NCBI GenBank assembly: GCA_902784755.1
Contig: CACZVX010000003.1
Location: 1-64,000 of the forward strand
Length of the DNA stretch: 64,000 bases
Direction of reading: 5' to 3'
From: an uncultured Prevotellaceae bacterium
GTDB lineage: Bacteria; Bacteroidota; Bacteroidia; Bacteroidales; Bacteroidaceae
The notes beneath the pieces are model-generated. The model was not told the origin of the DNA and did no database searches. It saw only the letters and a list, made by a program, of their open reading frames with translations. Both the position numbers and the translations under genes were made by a program. The first letter of the stretch is position 1, and the number at the start of each line of letters is the position of its first letter. This document shows, piece by piece, positions 39,925 to 49,484 of this stretch.

Positions 39925-41289
39925 ATGGAAATTTTATTGGCAATTATCGGACTATTAACGGGTGCCATCATCACCTGGATTATTTATAACCGCAAGCTCA
40001 CCAAGCTTCTTCATGAGCGTGAGCAACTCAATATGGACCTCTCCGCTAAAACAAAAGAGGCTGAACTCATCCTCCAGCAGATGGATCGTCTTGAGCGGGA
40101 AAGTCAGGAGCATCTAGAAGAGCAGAATCGGGAGGCTGATCTCCGCATTCAAGAACTTAGAGAACAGTCTGCTGAGCGTATCCGCGAACAAAAAGAGCTG
40201 ATGAACACACAGTTACAACAGCAAATGCAGATGATGCAGGAACGTATGACCAACGTGACACAACAGCTCCTGAAAACACGCTCTTCAGAACTTGAGGAAA
40301 ATAACTCCAAAGCCATGGAAGGTGTGGTGAATCCTCTTAAGGAGAAATTGGCTGAACTGCATCAACTTGTCCAGACCACCCGCGATAAAGCCCAGGAAAA
40401 CACAGCCAGTGTGAAAGAGCAGATACGCAACATGTTGGAGCGTGCACAGGAAATCGGGAATGAGGCAACGCGACTGACGAATGCCCTTACCCACAACACG
40501 CAGTTTCAGGGTTCAATGGGCGAACAAGTACTGGGTGTCATCCTCGACAATGCTGGCCTCCGCAAAGGTCGTGACTACGAGGAACAAGTAACCATGAAAA
40601 GTGATACTGGTGCCACTTTATTGAATGAAGACACAGGTCAGCGAATGCGTCCTGATGTTATTCTTCACTTTCCAGACCAGAGGGATGCCATCATTGATTC
40701 AAAAGTTTCTTTGACTGCCTATGAACGTTTCGTTAACGCCAAGGATGATGTAGAACGCGACATTGCTTTGAAGCAGCACCTTGAAAGCATTCGGAAACAT
40801 GTGGATGAGCTGGCAGCAAAGAACTACAACAAATATCTTCCCAAACAACATGCGGGCATTGACTTTGTCATTATGTTTGTTCCGTTCGAAGGTGCCTTCC
40901 AGGCTGCTATGCATCATGATCCCACCTTATGGACAGAGGCTCTTAAGAAAAATGTTTGCATCGCTGGAGAACTCAACCTCACGGTCATTCTGCGTATGAT
41001 AAAAATGGCCTGGACCCAATTCGACCAAACCCAAAATCAGGAAGAAGTCTACAAGAACGCAGAGATTCTCATCAAACGTGTGGGACTATTCTGCAAGCGT
41101 TATGCCGATCTGGGAAAGAGCATTGAAGCCGTTGAAAAGCGCTATAAAGATTGTGACGACATGTTCAACGGTCGCCAGAACATGCTTGCTCCTGCCCGCA
41201 AGATTGTGGCTTTGGGTGCTAAAGATGACGAACGCATCCCGCGAACCGATGATCAGCAGCTGGAAGACTTAACAGAGGAGGAAGATTAG
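39925..41289 (+). CDS. rmuC: DNA recombination protein RmuC
   Basis: A 454-residue protein: an N-terminal membrane anchor (ILLAIIGLLTGAIITWIIY), a long coiled coil (about 25-190), then a restriction-nuclease-like core with RPDVILHFPDQRDAIIDSKVSL, containing the D...DxK pattern of PD-(D/E)XK enzymes. RmuC limits recombination at short inverted repeats, and from recent work elsewhere it is linked to degrading DNA in conflict with the membrane. That is noteworthy in a genome rich in palindromes. Confidence 0.92.
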   Translation: MEILLAIIGLLTGAIITWIIYNRKLTKLLHEREQLNMDLSAKTKEAELILQQMDRLERESQEHLEEQNREADLRIQELREQSAERIREQKELMNTQLQQQMQMMQERMTNVTQQLLKTRSSELEENNSKAMEGVVNPLKEKLAELHQLVQTTRDKAQENTASVKEQIRNMLERAQEIGNEATRLTNALTHNTQFQGSMGEQVLGVILDNAGLRKGRDYEEQVTMKSDTGATLLNEDTGQRMRPDVILHFPDQRDAIIDSKVSLTAYERFVNAKDDVERDIALKQHLESIRKHVDELAAKNYNKYLPKQHAGIDFVIMFVPFEGAFQAAMHHDPTLWTEALKKNVCIAGELNLTVILRMIKMAWTQFDQTQNQEEVYKNAEILIKRVGLFCKRYADLGKSIEAVEKRYKDCDDMFNGRQNMLAPARKIVALGAKDDERIPRTDDQQLEDLTEEED

Positions 41290-41302
41290 ACCTTGAGACA
41301 AC

Positions 41303-42004
41303 CTACATATCCTCCATCTCATTAATATGATGCATAGAACGCTGATAGAGGAAACGGAGGAAGAAACTGAACACAATGATGAACAGAAGACTCATTGTGT
41401 CGCTTACCACACTGGCTCCCATTAATAACGCATCAAAAATCCAATGAGCCAGCAACGGAACCAGCCATACAGCTAGATAGGTCCAAGTAGAACGGCGCAT
41501 ACCGAATTTGCAGCGAGAATAAAAATAACCCATAGCCACGGCAAAACACAAGTGACCAGGAACTGAAACAAAAGCGCGTACCATACCCACAGACAGCCAC
41601 TCTTCCTCACCAACTAAATAAAAAATATTCTCAAAGCCTGCAAAACCCAGGCCCACGCAAGCTGCATAGACAATGCCGTCGAAATACTCATCATAATACT
41701 TATTCCTGCGTAAGAATAGCCATAGCATAATCAATTTGGCCGTTTCCTCAGGAAGAGCTGCACCGAAGAAAGCCTCCGCCACCTGTCCTTCGAGCGATGT
41801 GCTATCTATAAAACTCAACCCCAATCCTGATATGATTTGAGAAAAACCCAATGACAAGAATACAGAGAGAAGACCCAAAAAGAATCCTTTCGCCAACATC
41901 ATAGGAGGTTCAGGACGCGAACTATCCTTCCTGTTTACCCACCACATTAACACAGCGACAGGAGCTATGGCTGTCAGCAGAACAACTAGTATTGGCTGTA
42001 TCAT
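41303..42004 (-). CDS. PrsW-family intramembrane metalloprotease
   Basis: A 233-residue membrane protein with about eight helices. The PrsW motifs are present: EETAK (about residue 86), GFAGFENIFY, PGHLCFAVAMGYFYS and the C-terminal HWIFDAL. PrsW proteases cut anti-sigma factors in the membrane in firmicutes; the target here is unknown. The start overlaps the upxY stop by 4 nt, so the two are coupled. Confidence 0.88.
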   Translation of the reverse strand: MIQPILVVLLTAIAPVAVLMWWVNRKDSSRPEPPMMLAKGFFLGLLSVFLSLGFSQIISGLGLSFIDSTSLEGQVAEAFFGAALPEETAKLIMLWLFLRRNKYYDEYFDGIVYAACVGLGFAGFENIFYLVGEEEWLSVGMVRAFVSVPGHLCFAVAMGYFYSRCKFGMRRSTWTYLAVWLVPLLAHWIFDALLMGASVVSDTMSLLFIIVFSFFLRFLYQRSMHHINEMEDM

Positions 42005-42591
42005 ATCTCTTCAGGATTAACAAGTTCAACAAATTCTGGTTCCACGGTAGTAACGGAAATAGCTGTAAAGTCCATCAGTCGAAGCACAAGTTGTTTCTTG
42101 CGCTTTCCTTTAAGTCTCGTCACCTCTCCAATCTGCCCGTCAAGTGGTCCGCCATGCACTCTCACGGTGTCACCCTTCTTCAATTCCAATTCATCAGGCT
42201 GCAGATAAGTAATACGCTCTTCCATCTCTGTCACAGCTTTGATAAAAGGCGTCATTTCACGATTCGGCACCACCATAACCCTGTTGTGATCACCTGCACG
42301 CTGCTTGCAGAAAAAAACAGAAAGTCCGCATTTAACTTGCATTTTTTTAGTGAAAGGCTGCAGAAACTCGTAAGTGTTGTGGACAAAAACAAGTTCCGGA
42401 AGTACATTCTTTAATACACGGTGTTTGCGTCCCTTTGAGTCGGTCTTAAGCATATAACGACGAGGGATGAAAGTCTCCACACCTTCATCCTTAAGCAACT
42501 CCTCAAGCCGCTCTACAGGAACCCATTTAATGCGCAGCACAAACCACAGCATCTCGTCCTTCTTCCAGAATCGCTTATTTTCGTCTTCCAT
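42001..42591 (-). CDS. UpxY-family transcription antiterminator (NusG paralog)
   Basis: A 196-residue NusG paralog with NGN domain (LWFVLRIKWVPVERLEELLK, VETFIPRRYM) and a C-terminal KOW domain (ELKKGDTVRVHGGPLDGQIGEV). In Bacteroides such proteins allow read-through of their own capsule operon. Here it points away from the exopolysaccharide genes and precedes prsW, with the tmRNA gene between it and wza, so a cis role on that locus is not obvious. The frame continues upstream into tmRNA; ATG at 42591 is chosen because the tmRNA 3' end is at 42651. Confidence 0.88.
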   Translation of the reverse strand: MEDENKRFWKKDEMLWFVLRIKWVPVERLEELLKDEGVETFIPRRYMLKTDSKGRKHRVLKNVLPELVFVHNTYEFLQPFTKKMQVKCGLSVFFCKQRAGDHNRVMVVPNREMTPFIKAVTEMEERITYLQPDELELKKGDTVRVHGGPLDGQIGEVTRLKGKRKKQLVLRLMDFTAISVTTVEPEFVELVNPEEI

Positions 42592-42650
42592 TTCTGCCCA
42601 GGTTAACCAAAAGGAGCCCACCTTCGAAGAGATGAGCCCGTCAGTCTTAG

Positions 42651-43049
42651 TGGAGATGGAGGGAGTTGAACCCTCGTCCAAACAGGGAAACCATACGCTT
42701 TCTACACGCTTATCCTAGCCTTCATTTTCGTGCTGCGGCAAGACCCAGGCCACCAACCACAGCCTTATCCCCTAAAATTTCATCCACGGCACGGGGCTAC
42801 CGCCGACTATTCCCGATATTGCTGCGCCGCTAAACCAGAACGCCTCGGAAAAAGGGCATCTGAGCGACGTCTCGTTCTGTCACCTAGTGGCAGAATTAAG
42901 CCAGTAATCTACTGTACTTCGATTAGGCAGCGAGAGCATAGTTGTTGTTGCCAGATAAATTTTGATGACTCGTAGGATTAAGGAGCCACTAGCCAACGCT
43001 CCGCGTGCTTACGTACCATCTCGGCCTGCTGTCAAATCCAGTCATCCCC
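42651..43049 (-). ncRNA. ssrA: tmRNA
   Basis: A 399-nt transfer-messenger RNA that rescues stalled ribosomes. The 5' end GGGGATGACTGGATTTGACA and the 3' end with T-loop TTCAACTCC pair through acceptor GGGGATG/CATCTCC. The tag reading frame lies at 42923-42952 and encodes GNNNYALAA then TAA (codons GGC AAC AAC AAC TAT GCT CTC GCT GCC). The final CCA is not encoded. The promoter is at 43070-43099. Confidence 0.96.
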
Positions 43050-43069
43050 TTCAAGTACGTTTCAGTTTG

Positions 43070-43099
43070 CAAAAATAGTGTTTTTTTCTGAGACTGCAA
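43070..43099 (-). promoter_or_regulatory. Promoter of ssrA
   Basis: On the minus strand TTG (43099-43097), 19 nt, TATTTTTG (43077-43070). Start expected about 15 nt before the mature 5' end. Confidence 0.7.
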
Positions 43100-43120
43100 G
43101 AGAAAACCGAAAAAAATAAC

Positions 43121-43128
43121 TACCTTTG
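43121..43128 (+). promoter_or_regulatory. -7 box of the exopolysaccharide operon (TACCTTTG)
   Basis: TACCTTTG; start near 43134, leader about 53 nt to the ATG at 43187. The region where a -33 box is expected overlaps that of the divergent ssrA promoter and lacks TTTG. Confidence 0.6.
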
Positions 43129-43186
43129 CACACTTTTGGCAATAAAATACGCCTTTTATGGTTATATATTAAATATGTATGAGATT

Positions 43187-45766
43187 ATGAAAAGGTACTT
43201 TATATTATCATGCCTGATGGCACTTTTCACACTGACTGTCTTTGCTCAGTCAAACATGACAGATGAGCAGATTATGCAGTATATTGTCAAGGAACATGCC
43301 TCCGGGACTTCCAACCAGCAGATCGGGATTCAACTCATGCAGCGCGGAGTGGATATCCAGCAAATTCGCCGTGTACGCAGCAAGTTTGAGCGTGAGATGA
43401 AGAACCAAGGACTTGGGAACATTTCTTCTACCCCCCAGAACATTGAAGACCGTTCAAGACAAGCTAACGGCAAGAGACGTGAAGACTATCAGAATGCTCA
43501 GATTGATAAGCCACAATACCGTATTAAGGACCTCAATCAGCAATCTGGTCCTATTATTTATGACGATACAAATGCCGACTGGCTTCTGATGCAGCAGGAA
43601 ATTAACGGATTCATCCCCGATTCTACAGCTATGCTGGAGCAGTTGATTGCTGAACGTGACAAAAACAAGAAAAAAGTCTTCGGACGCGATATATTCAACA
43701 ACAAGGAGCTTTCGTTTGAGCCCAACATGAACATTGCCACGCCTCAGAACTATCGTTTAGGACCGGGTGATGCTGTGTTCATTGACATTTATGGTGCTTC
43801 TCAAAAGACTGTACAAAGTACCGTATCACCTGATGGTACTGTCACCATTGAAGGTTACGGTCCTGTCAACGTAAGCGGTATGACTGTCAGTCAGGCTAAT
43901 GCCCACTTGCGTTCTACCCTTGGCTCACGTTATAGAAGTAGCCAGGTTAAACTTACTGTTGGTCAGACGCGCACCATTATGGTTAATGTAATGGGTGAGG
44001 TCAAGATGCCAGGCACTTACACCCTCTCTGCTTTTGCTACGGTTTTCCATGCCCTATACATGGCAGGTGGCACCAATGACCTGGGTACACTCCGTAACAT
44101 CAAGGTATATCGCAACAACCAACTGGTGACCGTTGTAGACATCTACGATTATATCCTTAACGGGAAATTAACAGGAAATGTACGCTTGGCTGACAATGAT
44201 GTCATCGTTGTAGGTCCTTACGACTGTCTGGTCAATATCACAGGTAAAGTTAAACGTCCGATGTACTACGAAATGCGGAAAAATGAGAGCGTAGCTTCAT
44301 TGCTCAAATACGCAGGCGGTTTCTCTGGAGATGCCTACACCAAACAAGTTCGCCTCATCCGTAAGACGGGACGTGAATATTCTGTACATAGCGTTGAAGA
44401 ATTCGATTTCAGTTCATTCCACCTGGCCGATCAGGACTCCGTGAGTGTAGATTCCATCCTCGAACGCTTCAGCAATATGGTGGAGCTGAAAGGAGCCGTC
44501 TTCCGTCCTGGCAAATATCAGGTGGGTGGACAAATCAACAGCGTGCGTACACTTTTGGAAAGTGCTGAAGGACTGAAAGAAGAAGCTTTCACAGCTCATG
44601 CAGTGATGCACCGCATGAAAACGGACCGAACACTCGAAGTGATTTCAGTTGACGTGGAAAGCATCATGAATGGTAACGCACCAGATCTGCCTTTACAGCC
44701 CAATGATGTATTGTTCATCCCCACCAAACAAGAGATGATGGAGGAACAAACCATCACTATCCACGGCGAGGTCAACTACCCAGGTGTCTATAAGTATGCA
44801 GAAAATGAAACACTTGAAGACTTTGTGCTTCAGGCAGGCGGACTCAAGCAGACAGCTTCCACAGTGAAAGTCGACGTAGCTCGTCGAATCGTCAACCCAA
44901 AGGCGATAGCGACCGATTCCGTCATCGCTCATACTTATAGCTTTGCGCTTAAAGACGGATTTGTTATTGATGGTGAAGGTGGTTTCAAACTTCAGCCATT
45001 CGACGAAGTCTATGTACGTAAGAGTCCTGGCTTCAATAAGCAGCAGAATGTAGAAGTCAGTGGCGAGGTAATGTTTGCTGGAACCTACACCCTCTCCAAA
45101 CGTCAGTCCCGCCTCAGCGACCTTATCCAAGCAGCTGGTGGCGTGAATGATTTGGCTTACGTAAAAGGAGCCCGCTTGGAGCGCCTCATCAATGAAGCAG
45201 AAAGAATCCGCATGGAAGCCGTTTTAAGAAAGCAGCGTGAAGAAGCAGAAAATAATCGTCTGAAAGAGCTCGCTACCAGTAACAACGCATCAGCTCTGAG
45301 CCAGATTAATACTGCACAAACCGAACTCCAGAAGTTTGACATTGGCAGTACTTATTACGTGGGTATTGAACTCGACAAGGCCCTGGAGAATCCTGGCGGC
45401 GATGAAGACATTGTACTCCGTGAAGGTGACCGCATTATCGTACCTCAATACAACGGAACGGTAAAAATCAACGGTGAAGTAATGTATCCCAATACCGTTG
45501 CTTACGAAAAAGGCAAGAGTACCAGTTACTATATTGATCAGGCCGGTGGTTTCTCCAGCGAGGCCAAAAAGCGTAATTCATATATCATCTATATGAATGG
45601 AAAAGTGGCTAAAGTGAGCCATAGGGCTAAACCTCAGCCTGGTTGTGAAATTGTGGTACCTAAGAAGTCACGTACCCGTATGAGTCTTGCAGAAACCATC
45701 AGTCTCGGCACGGGTGCTGCGTCCATTGCCACGATGATTGCCACTATTGCCAATGTGTTGAAATAA
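43187..45766 (+). CDS. Wza-type polysaccharide export protein with SLBB repeats
   Basis: Outer-membrane polysaccharide export protein, 859 residues from the chosen start. A signal peptide (MKRYFILSCLMALFTLTVFA) is followed by a charged helical region, the Poly_export domain (YRLGPGDAVFIDIYG), and five or so SLBB beta-grasp domains (for example VMGEVKMPGTYTL, IHGEVNYPGVYKY, VSGEVMFAGTYTL, INGEVMYPNTVAY). A C-terminal hydrophobic stretch (SIATMIATIANVL) could be the membrane-spanning helix. This large multi-SLBB form is typical of Bacteroidales and heads the operon. The longer frame from 43136 would begin within the leader. Confidence 0.92.
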   Translation: MKRYFILSCLMALFTLTVFAQSNMTDEQIMQYIVKEHASGTSNQQIGIQLMQRGVDIQQIRRVRSKFEREMKNQGLGNISSTPQNIEDRSRQANGKRREDYQNAQIDKPQYRIKDLNQQSGPIIYDDTNADWLLMQQEINGFIPDSTAMLEQLIAERDKNKKKVFGRDIFNNKELSFEPNMNIATPQNYRLGPGDAVFIDIYGASQKTVQSTVSPDGTVTIEGYGPVNVSGMTVSQANAHLRSTLGSRYRSSQVKLTVGQTRTIMVNVMGEVKMPGTYTLSAFATVFHALYMAGGTNDLGTLRNIKVYRNNQLVTVVDIYDYILNGKLTGNVRLADNDVIVVGPYDCLVNITGKVKRPMYYEMRKNESVASLLKYAGGFSGDAYTKQVRLIRKTGREYSVHSVEEFDFSSFHLADQDSVSVDSILERFSNMVELKGAVFRPGKYQVGGQINSVRTLLESAEGLKEEAFTAHAVMHRMKTDRTLEVISVDVESIMNGNAPDLPLQPNDVLFIPTKQEMMEEQTITIHGEVNYPGVYKYAENETLEDFVLQAGGLKQTASTVKVDVARRIVNPKAIATDSVIAHTYSFALKDGFVIDGEGGFKLQPFDEVYVRKSPGFNKQQNVEVSGEVMFAGTYTLSKRQSRLSDLIQAAGGVNDLAYVKGARLERLINEAERIRMEAVLRKQREEAENNRLKELATSNNASALSQINTAQTELQKFDIGSTYYVGIELDKALENPGGDEDIVLREGDRIIVPQYNGTVKINGEVMYPNTVAYEKGKSTSYYIDQAGGFSSEAKKRNSYIIYMNGKVAKVSHRAKPQPGCEIVVPKKSRTRMSLAETISLGTGAASIATMIATIANVLK

Positions 45767-45779
45767 ACTGATTATCATT

Positions 45780-46829
45780 ATGAGTGAAAACAAAGAACCC
45801 ATGACTATCGACATTGGGGCGATAATCAAAATGATATGGGCAAAGAAGATGCTGTTTGTGAAAATTCTTCCTGCCGTTTTCATTTTATCATGTTTTTATA
45901 TCTTAAGTATTCCACGCTACTATACTGCAGATACAAAAATGGCGCCCGAAATGGATAATCCCTTATCAGGCGGCACTCTTGGAGACATTGCTTCTACGTT
46001 AGGCTTCAACTTTGGCGAAATGCAAACCTCCGATGCGATCACTCCTTTGCTTTATCCTAATTTGATGGAGGATAACAAATTCGTTACGGATTTGTTTAAG
46101 ATTAATGTTGAAAGTCAAGATGGGAATATCAAGTGCAATTATTATGAGTATCTGAAAAAATATCAGAAATATCCATGGTGGAATATAATCAAATCATTTG
46201 TAAGTAATTTATTTACGCCCAAAGAGAACAAAGACGCGAAAAAAGGTGGGACTGGGTTTGATCCTTATAGATTATCCCGTAATGATGACAACATTGCTGG
46301 TGCCATACGAAATAAAATTAAATTAAACGTTGACAAAAAGACTGGTGTCATATCTATTAGCACCGAATCTCAAGACCCACTCATCAGCAAAACTCTTGCT
46401 GATTCTGTGAGGAACAAGCTTCAGGATTTTATAACAGAATACCGCACCAACAAGGCACGAACTGATTTGGAATACTACCGAAAATTGAGAGACGAGGCCA
46501 AACTTAACTATGAAAAGGCCCGTCGACTTTACGGCAGCTATGCAGATGCAAATAGTGAGGTTGTTCTAGAAAGCTACAGAGCCAAACAGAATGATTTGGA
46601 GAACGATATGCAGCTAAAATACAACAACTATACTGCCATGGTCACACAATATCAGGCAGCCAAGGCAAAAGTTCAGGAACGCACCCCTGCTTTCACAATG
46701 CTCAAAGGAGCAAATGTTCCTATCCGGCCAGCTGGCCCCAAACGAATGTTTTTCGTCATTGCCATGCTTTTGCTTACCACTATTGCCATATCTATCTATG
46801 CGATTAAGGATATCATCATCAAAGAATAG
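45780..46829 (+). CDS. Wzz-type chain-length determinant
   Basis: A 349-residue inner-membrane co-polymerase that sets polymer length. One membrane segment near residues 20-45 and one at the end (FFVIAMLLLTTIAISIYAI) flank a periplasmic coiled-coil domain. The Pro-rich motif RPAGPKR before the last helix is the usual Wzz feature. No tyrosine-kinase domain is fused and no separate BY-kinase is found in the window. It starts 13 nt after the export gene. Confidence 0.9.
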   Translation: MSENKEPMTIDIGAIIKMIWAKKMLFVKILPAVFILSCFYILSIPRYYTADTKMAPEMDNPLSGGTLGDIASTLGFNFGEMQTSDAITPLLYPNLMEDNKFVTDLFKINVESQDGNIKCNYYEYLKKYQKYPWWNIIKSFVSNLFTPKENKDAKKGGTGFDPYRLSRNDDNIAGAIRNKIKLNVDKKTGVISISTESQDPLISKTLADSVRNKLQDFITEYRTNKARTDLEYYRKLRDEAKLNYEKARRLYGSYADANSEVVLESYRAKQNDLENDMQLKYNNYTAMVTQYQAAKAKVQERTPAFTMLKGANVPIRPAGPKRMFFVIAMLLLTTIAISIYAIKDIIIKE

Positions 46830-46837
46830 GATCTTAG

Positions 46838-47914
46838 ATGCAAGGTGTCATTGTCATACTTATTTTCATCATAACCAGCTTAATTGTTTTTCTGGAAAAA
46901 TATTTGGGCAGATATAAACTGCCCATCTATGTCTTTCTTGGATTATCGCTCATTCTCGTAGCCGGTTTTAGAGAAATAGGTGTGGATGCAGACTCACTTG
47001 TTTATGAAAACATTTACAACAGCAACATGTCTGCTGATAACGGTGTTGAGATGGAATTCTCGTTTTCACTATTGGCTTCCATCATGCATTTGTTCACAGA
47101 CGATGTCCATGGTCTTTTTCTGTTATATGCCATTCTAGGCATAACACTGAAATTCATTGCCTTCAGGAATTTATCTGTTTCCTGGTTCATGCCCGTCATT
47201 GTGTTCATTAGTTACTATTTTGAATATCATGACTGTATGGAAATACGCACGTCTATTCTTTCTGCCTTTATGCTTTTAGCCATTAAACCTTTGGCCGAAG
47301 GTAAGAAACTTTATGCACTTCTATTGATTATCATGGGAGGATTCTTCCACTATTCTGCCATTATGCTTATCCCTTTGTTTTTCCTATCCAATAAGCCTAT
47401 GAGCATACGGCAGAAAATATTTTGGGGACTTTGTGTACCTGTAGGTTACCTTCTCCATTTCGGAGGTAGTTCTCTTATACTTAACGTGTCATCAAACATT
47501 CCGTATATCGGTGAGAGAATAGAAACCTATCAAAATGGAGCTATCTGGAATATTTTGCAGGGAGACCTTAACATATTTGCCCCTCTTCACTTGTTCATGA
47601 TTATGCTTTTCTATTATCTGCTGTTTTTTCAGGATGTTATCATTGAGAACAACAAATATTACCCCATCATGATGAAGATCTGTGCCATCGGTATGTTTGC
47701 TTTCCCTGTGTTATCTATTGTTCCTGTTTTTGCCCAAAGAGTATCCATGCAATATTTTGTAGTCAACATCATACTCTATGCCACACTGCAGTACACTTTA
47801 AAACCGAAATGGGTAGGTGCCCTTTTTGTGATTGCAGTATCTTTCGTTCTTCTTAACTATAGTTTACCAGAGATAGGAACTCATATTTTCTGGGGTGGTG
47901 GAGATGCCAATTAA
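46838..47914 (+). CDS. EpsG-family polysaccharide polymerase (Wzy-like)
   Basis: A 358-residue membrane protein with ten or more helices, of the EpsG/Wzy class that links repeat units in the periplasm. The early motif AGFREIGVDADSLVYENIY, with a charged loop after helix 2, is characteristic of EpsG. Its end overlaps the start of the flippase gene. The rest is low-conservation membrane sequence, as usual for polymerases that recognise one repeat unit. Confidence 0.85.
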   Translation: MQGVIVILIFIITSLIVFLEKYLGRYKLPIYVFLGLSLILVAGFREIGVDADSLVYENIYNSNMSADNGVEMEFSFSLLASIMHLFTDDVHGLFLLYAILGITLKFIAFRNLSVSWFMPVIVFISYYFEYHDCMEIRTSILSAFMLLAIKPLAEGKKLYALLLIIMGGFFHYSAIMLIPLFFLSNKPMSIRQKIFWGLCVPVGYLLHFGGSSLILNVSSNIPYIGERIETYQNGAIWNILQGDLNIFAPLHLFMIMLFYYLLFFQDVIIENNKYYPIMMKICAIGMFAFPVLSIVPVFAQRVSMQYFVVNIILYATLQYTLKPKWVGALFVIAVSFVLLNYSLPEIGTHIFWGGGDAN

Positions 47915-49475
47915 ATCATTGTTCATGTTAACAAATAACGATACGACAAACAGCAAATCAAGGCACATTGCGAACAACACAATTGTTCTCTTTGTGCGTA
48001 TGATTGTGCTTACAGCAATCAATCTATATGCCGTTCGTTTGGTGCTTCGTGGTCTTGGGGATGAAGATTATGGAATATTCAATACTGTAATAGGAGTGGT
48101 TACAGCTACAAATATGTTCAGTGGTGTACTTGCCCTAGCTATTCAACGCTTTTTCTCATATGCCCTTGGACAAGAAGATCAAAAGCGATTACAAGACATC
48201 TTCTCTGTTAGCATTGTCATTATGGGGGCCTTGTCTGTTGGATTATTCATTTTCCTCGAAACAGCGGGACTTTGGTTTGTTGACACCCAGCTCGTTATAC
48301 CACTTGAACGCATGCCGGCAGCTCATGTGGCCTATCAGTTCTCTATTATCACACTTTTGCTCTCTATATTGCAAATACCTTTCATGGCAGCTATCTTCTC
48401 ACACGAAGATATGGGAACATATGCACTTATCTCCACAGCAGAATGCTTGTTGAAATTAGGTGCAGCTGTGAGCATCAGCATATTGATGGCCGACCACCTT
48501 ATTGTTTACTCAGGAGGATTGGCGCTTACTTCGATTCTTGTCTTTTTTATGTATGCTATTATCGCCCGTGGCTATAAAGAATGTCATTTTCGCAAGCCTC
48601 AAGATAGAAGTTTGTATCGTCAGCTCATAACGTTCTCCGGTTGGACACTTTTCGGATCACTTGCCAGTACGGCTATGATTCAAGGCAATACGATTCTGCT
48701 CGACATTTTTTTCGGTCCTGTTATCGTCGCAGCTTTCGGTATAGCCTTGCAGATTAATAATGCTTTCAATGCACTATGTAATAGTCTTGTTCTAGCTTTT
48801 CGCCCACCAATGATTAAAGCTTTTGCCGAAAAAAGTTATAATTATTTGAACCAGTTGTTTACAGTGGCCAACAAACTTATGCTATATATTTTAATAGCTA
48901 TTGCCTTACCCTTGATTGCAGAAATGGACACCATTTTGCAAATATGGTTAGGTAACCACTCTGAAAACACTGTACTTTTTGCTCGGCTTATCATTGTATA
49001 TATGATTTGTCTTGTCTTGCATAATCCTATTACAATCATTATGCAAGCATCAGGACATGTTAAAGAATATCATGTACCCGTAGAAGGATTTATGCTGCTT
49101 TGCCTTCCTCTTACATGGTTATTGTTTAAATTAGGAATGCCTGCTTTCAGTTTGCTGCTTACAATGATTGGCATTACTATCGTTGCCCACGGCATTCGTC
49201 TTCTCTGTCTGCGTCACTTCTATCCAGTATTCTCCATCCGAAACTATTTTAGTACATTAATTATTCCAGGAACAATCATACTTGGAATAGCCACATTGGT
49301 TACTTTCCTTATCCGTTCCCATATGGATGGTTCCACCCTCAGGCTCTGCCTCATCTTTTTGATCATCCCTTTGGTTATCTCAATGTTAGTTTTTCTGATT
49401 GGAATCAATAAAAAGGAACGAAGTCTGATTGTAGAAATGATATTCAAACCCCTATTAAAGAAAATCAACTTATAG
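47904..49475 (+). CDS. Wzx-type oligosaccharide flippase
   Basis: About 523 residues and 12-14 membrane helices of the MOP/MATE-like polysaccharide flippase family; flips lipid-linked repeat units. IANNTIVLFVRMIVLTAINLYAVRLVLRGLGDEDYGIFN is represented here by its start IANNTIVLFVRM and by GDEDYGIFNTVIG. Possible starts are ATG 47904 (11-nt overlap with the polymerase gene) or 47925; family alignment cannot decide. Lies between polymerase and acyltransferase genes in the operon. Confidence 0.88.
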   Translation: MPIKSLFMLTNNDTTNSKSRHIANNTIVLFVRMIVLTAINLYAVRLVLRGLGDEDYGIFNTVIGVVTATNMFSGVLALAIQRFFSYALGQEDQKRLQDIFSVSIVIMGALSVGLFIFLETAGLWFVDTQLVIPLERMPAAHVAYQFSIITLLLSILQIPFMAAIFSHEDMGTYALISTAECLLKLGAAVSISILMADHLIVYSGGLALTSILVFFMYAIIARGYKECHFRKPQDRSLYRQLITFSGWTLFGSLASTAMIQGNTILLDIFFGPVIVAAFGIALQINNAFNALCNSLVLAFRPPMIKAFAEKSYNYLNQLFTVANKLMLYILIAIALPLIAEMDTILQIWLGNHSENTVLFARLIIVYMICLVLHNPITIIMQASGHVKEYHVPVEGFMLLCLPLTWLLFKLGMPAFSLLLTMIGITIVAHGIRLLCLRHFYPVFSIRNYFSTLIIPGTIILGIATLVTFLIRSHMDGSTLRLCLIFLIIPLVISMLVFLIGINKKERSLIVEMIFKPLLKKINL

Positions 49476-49484
49476 TGTTCACAT

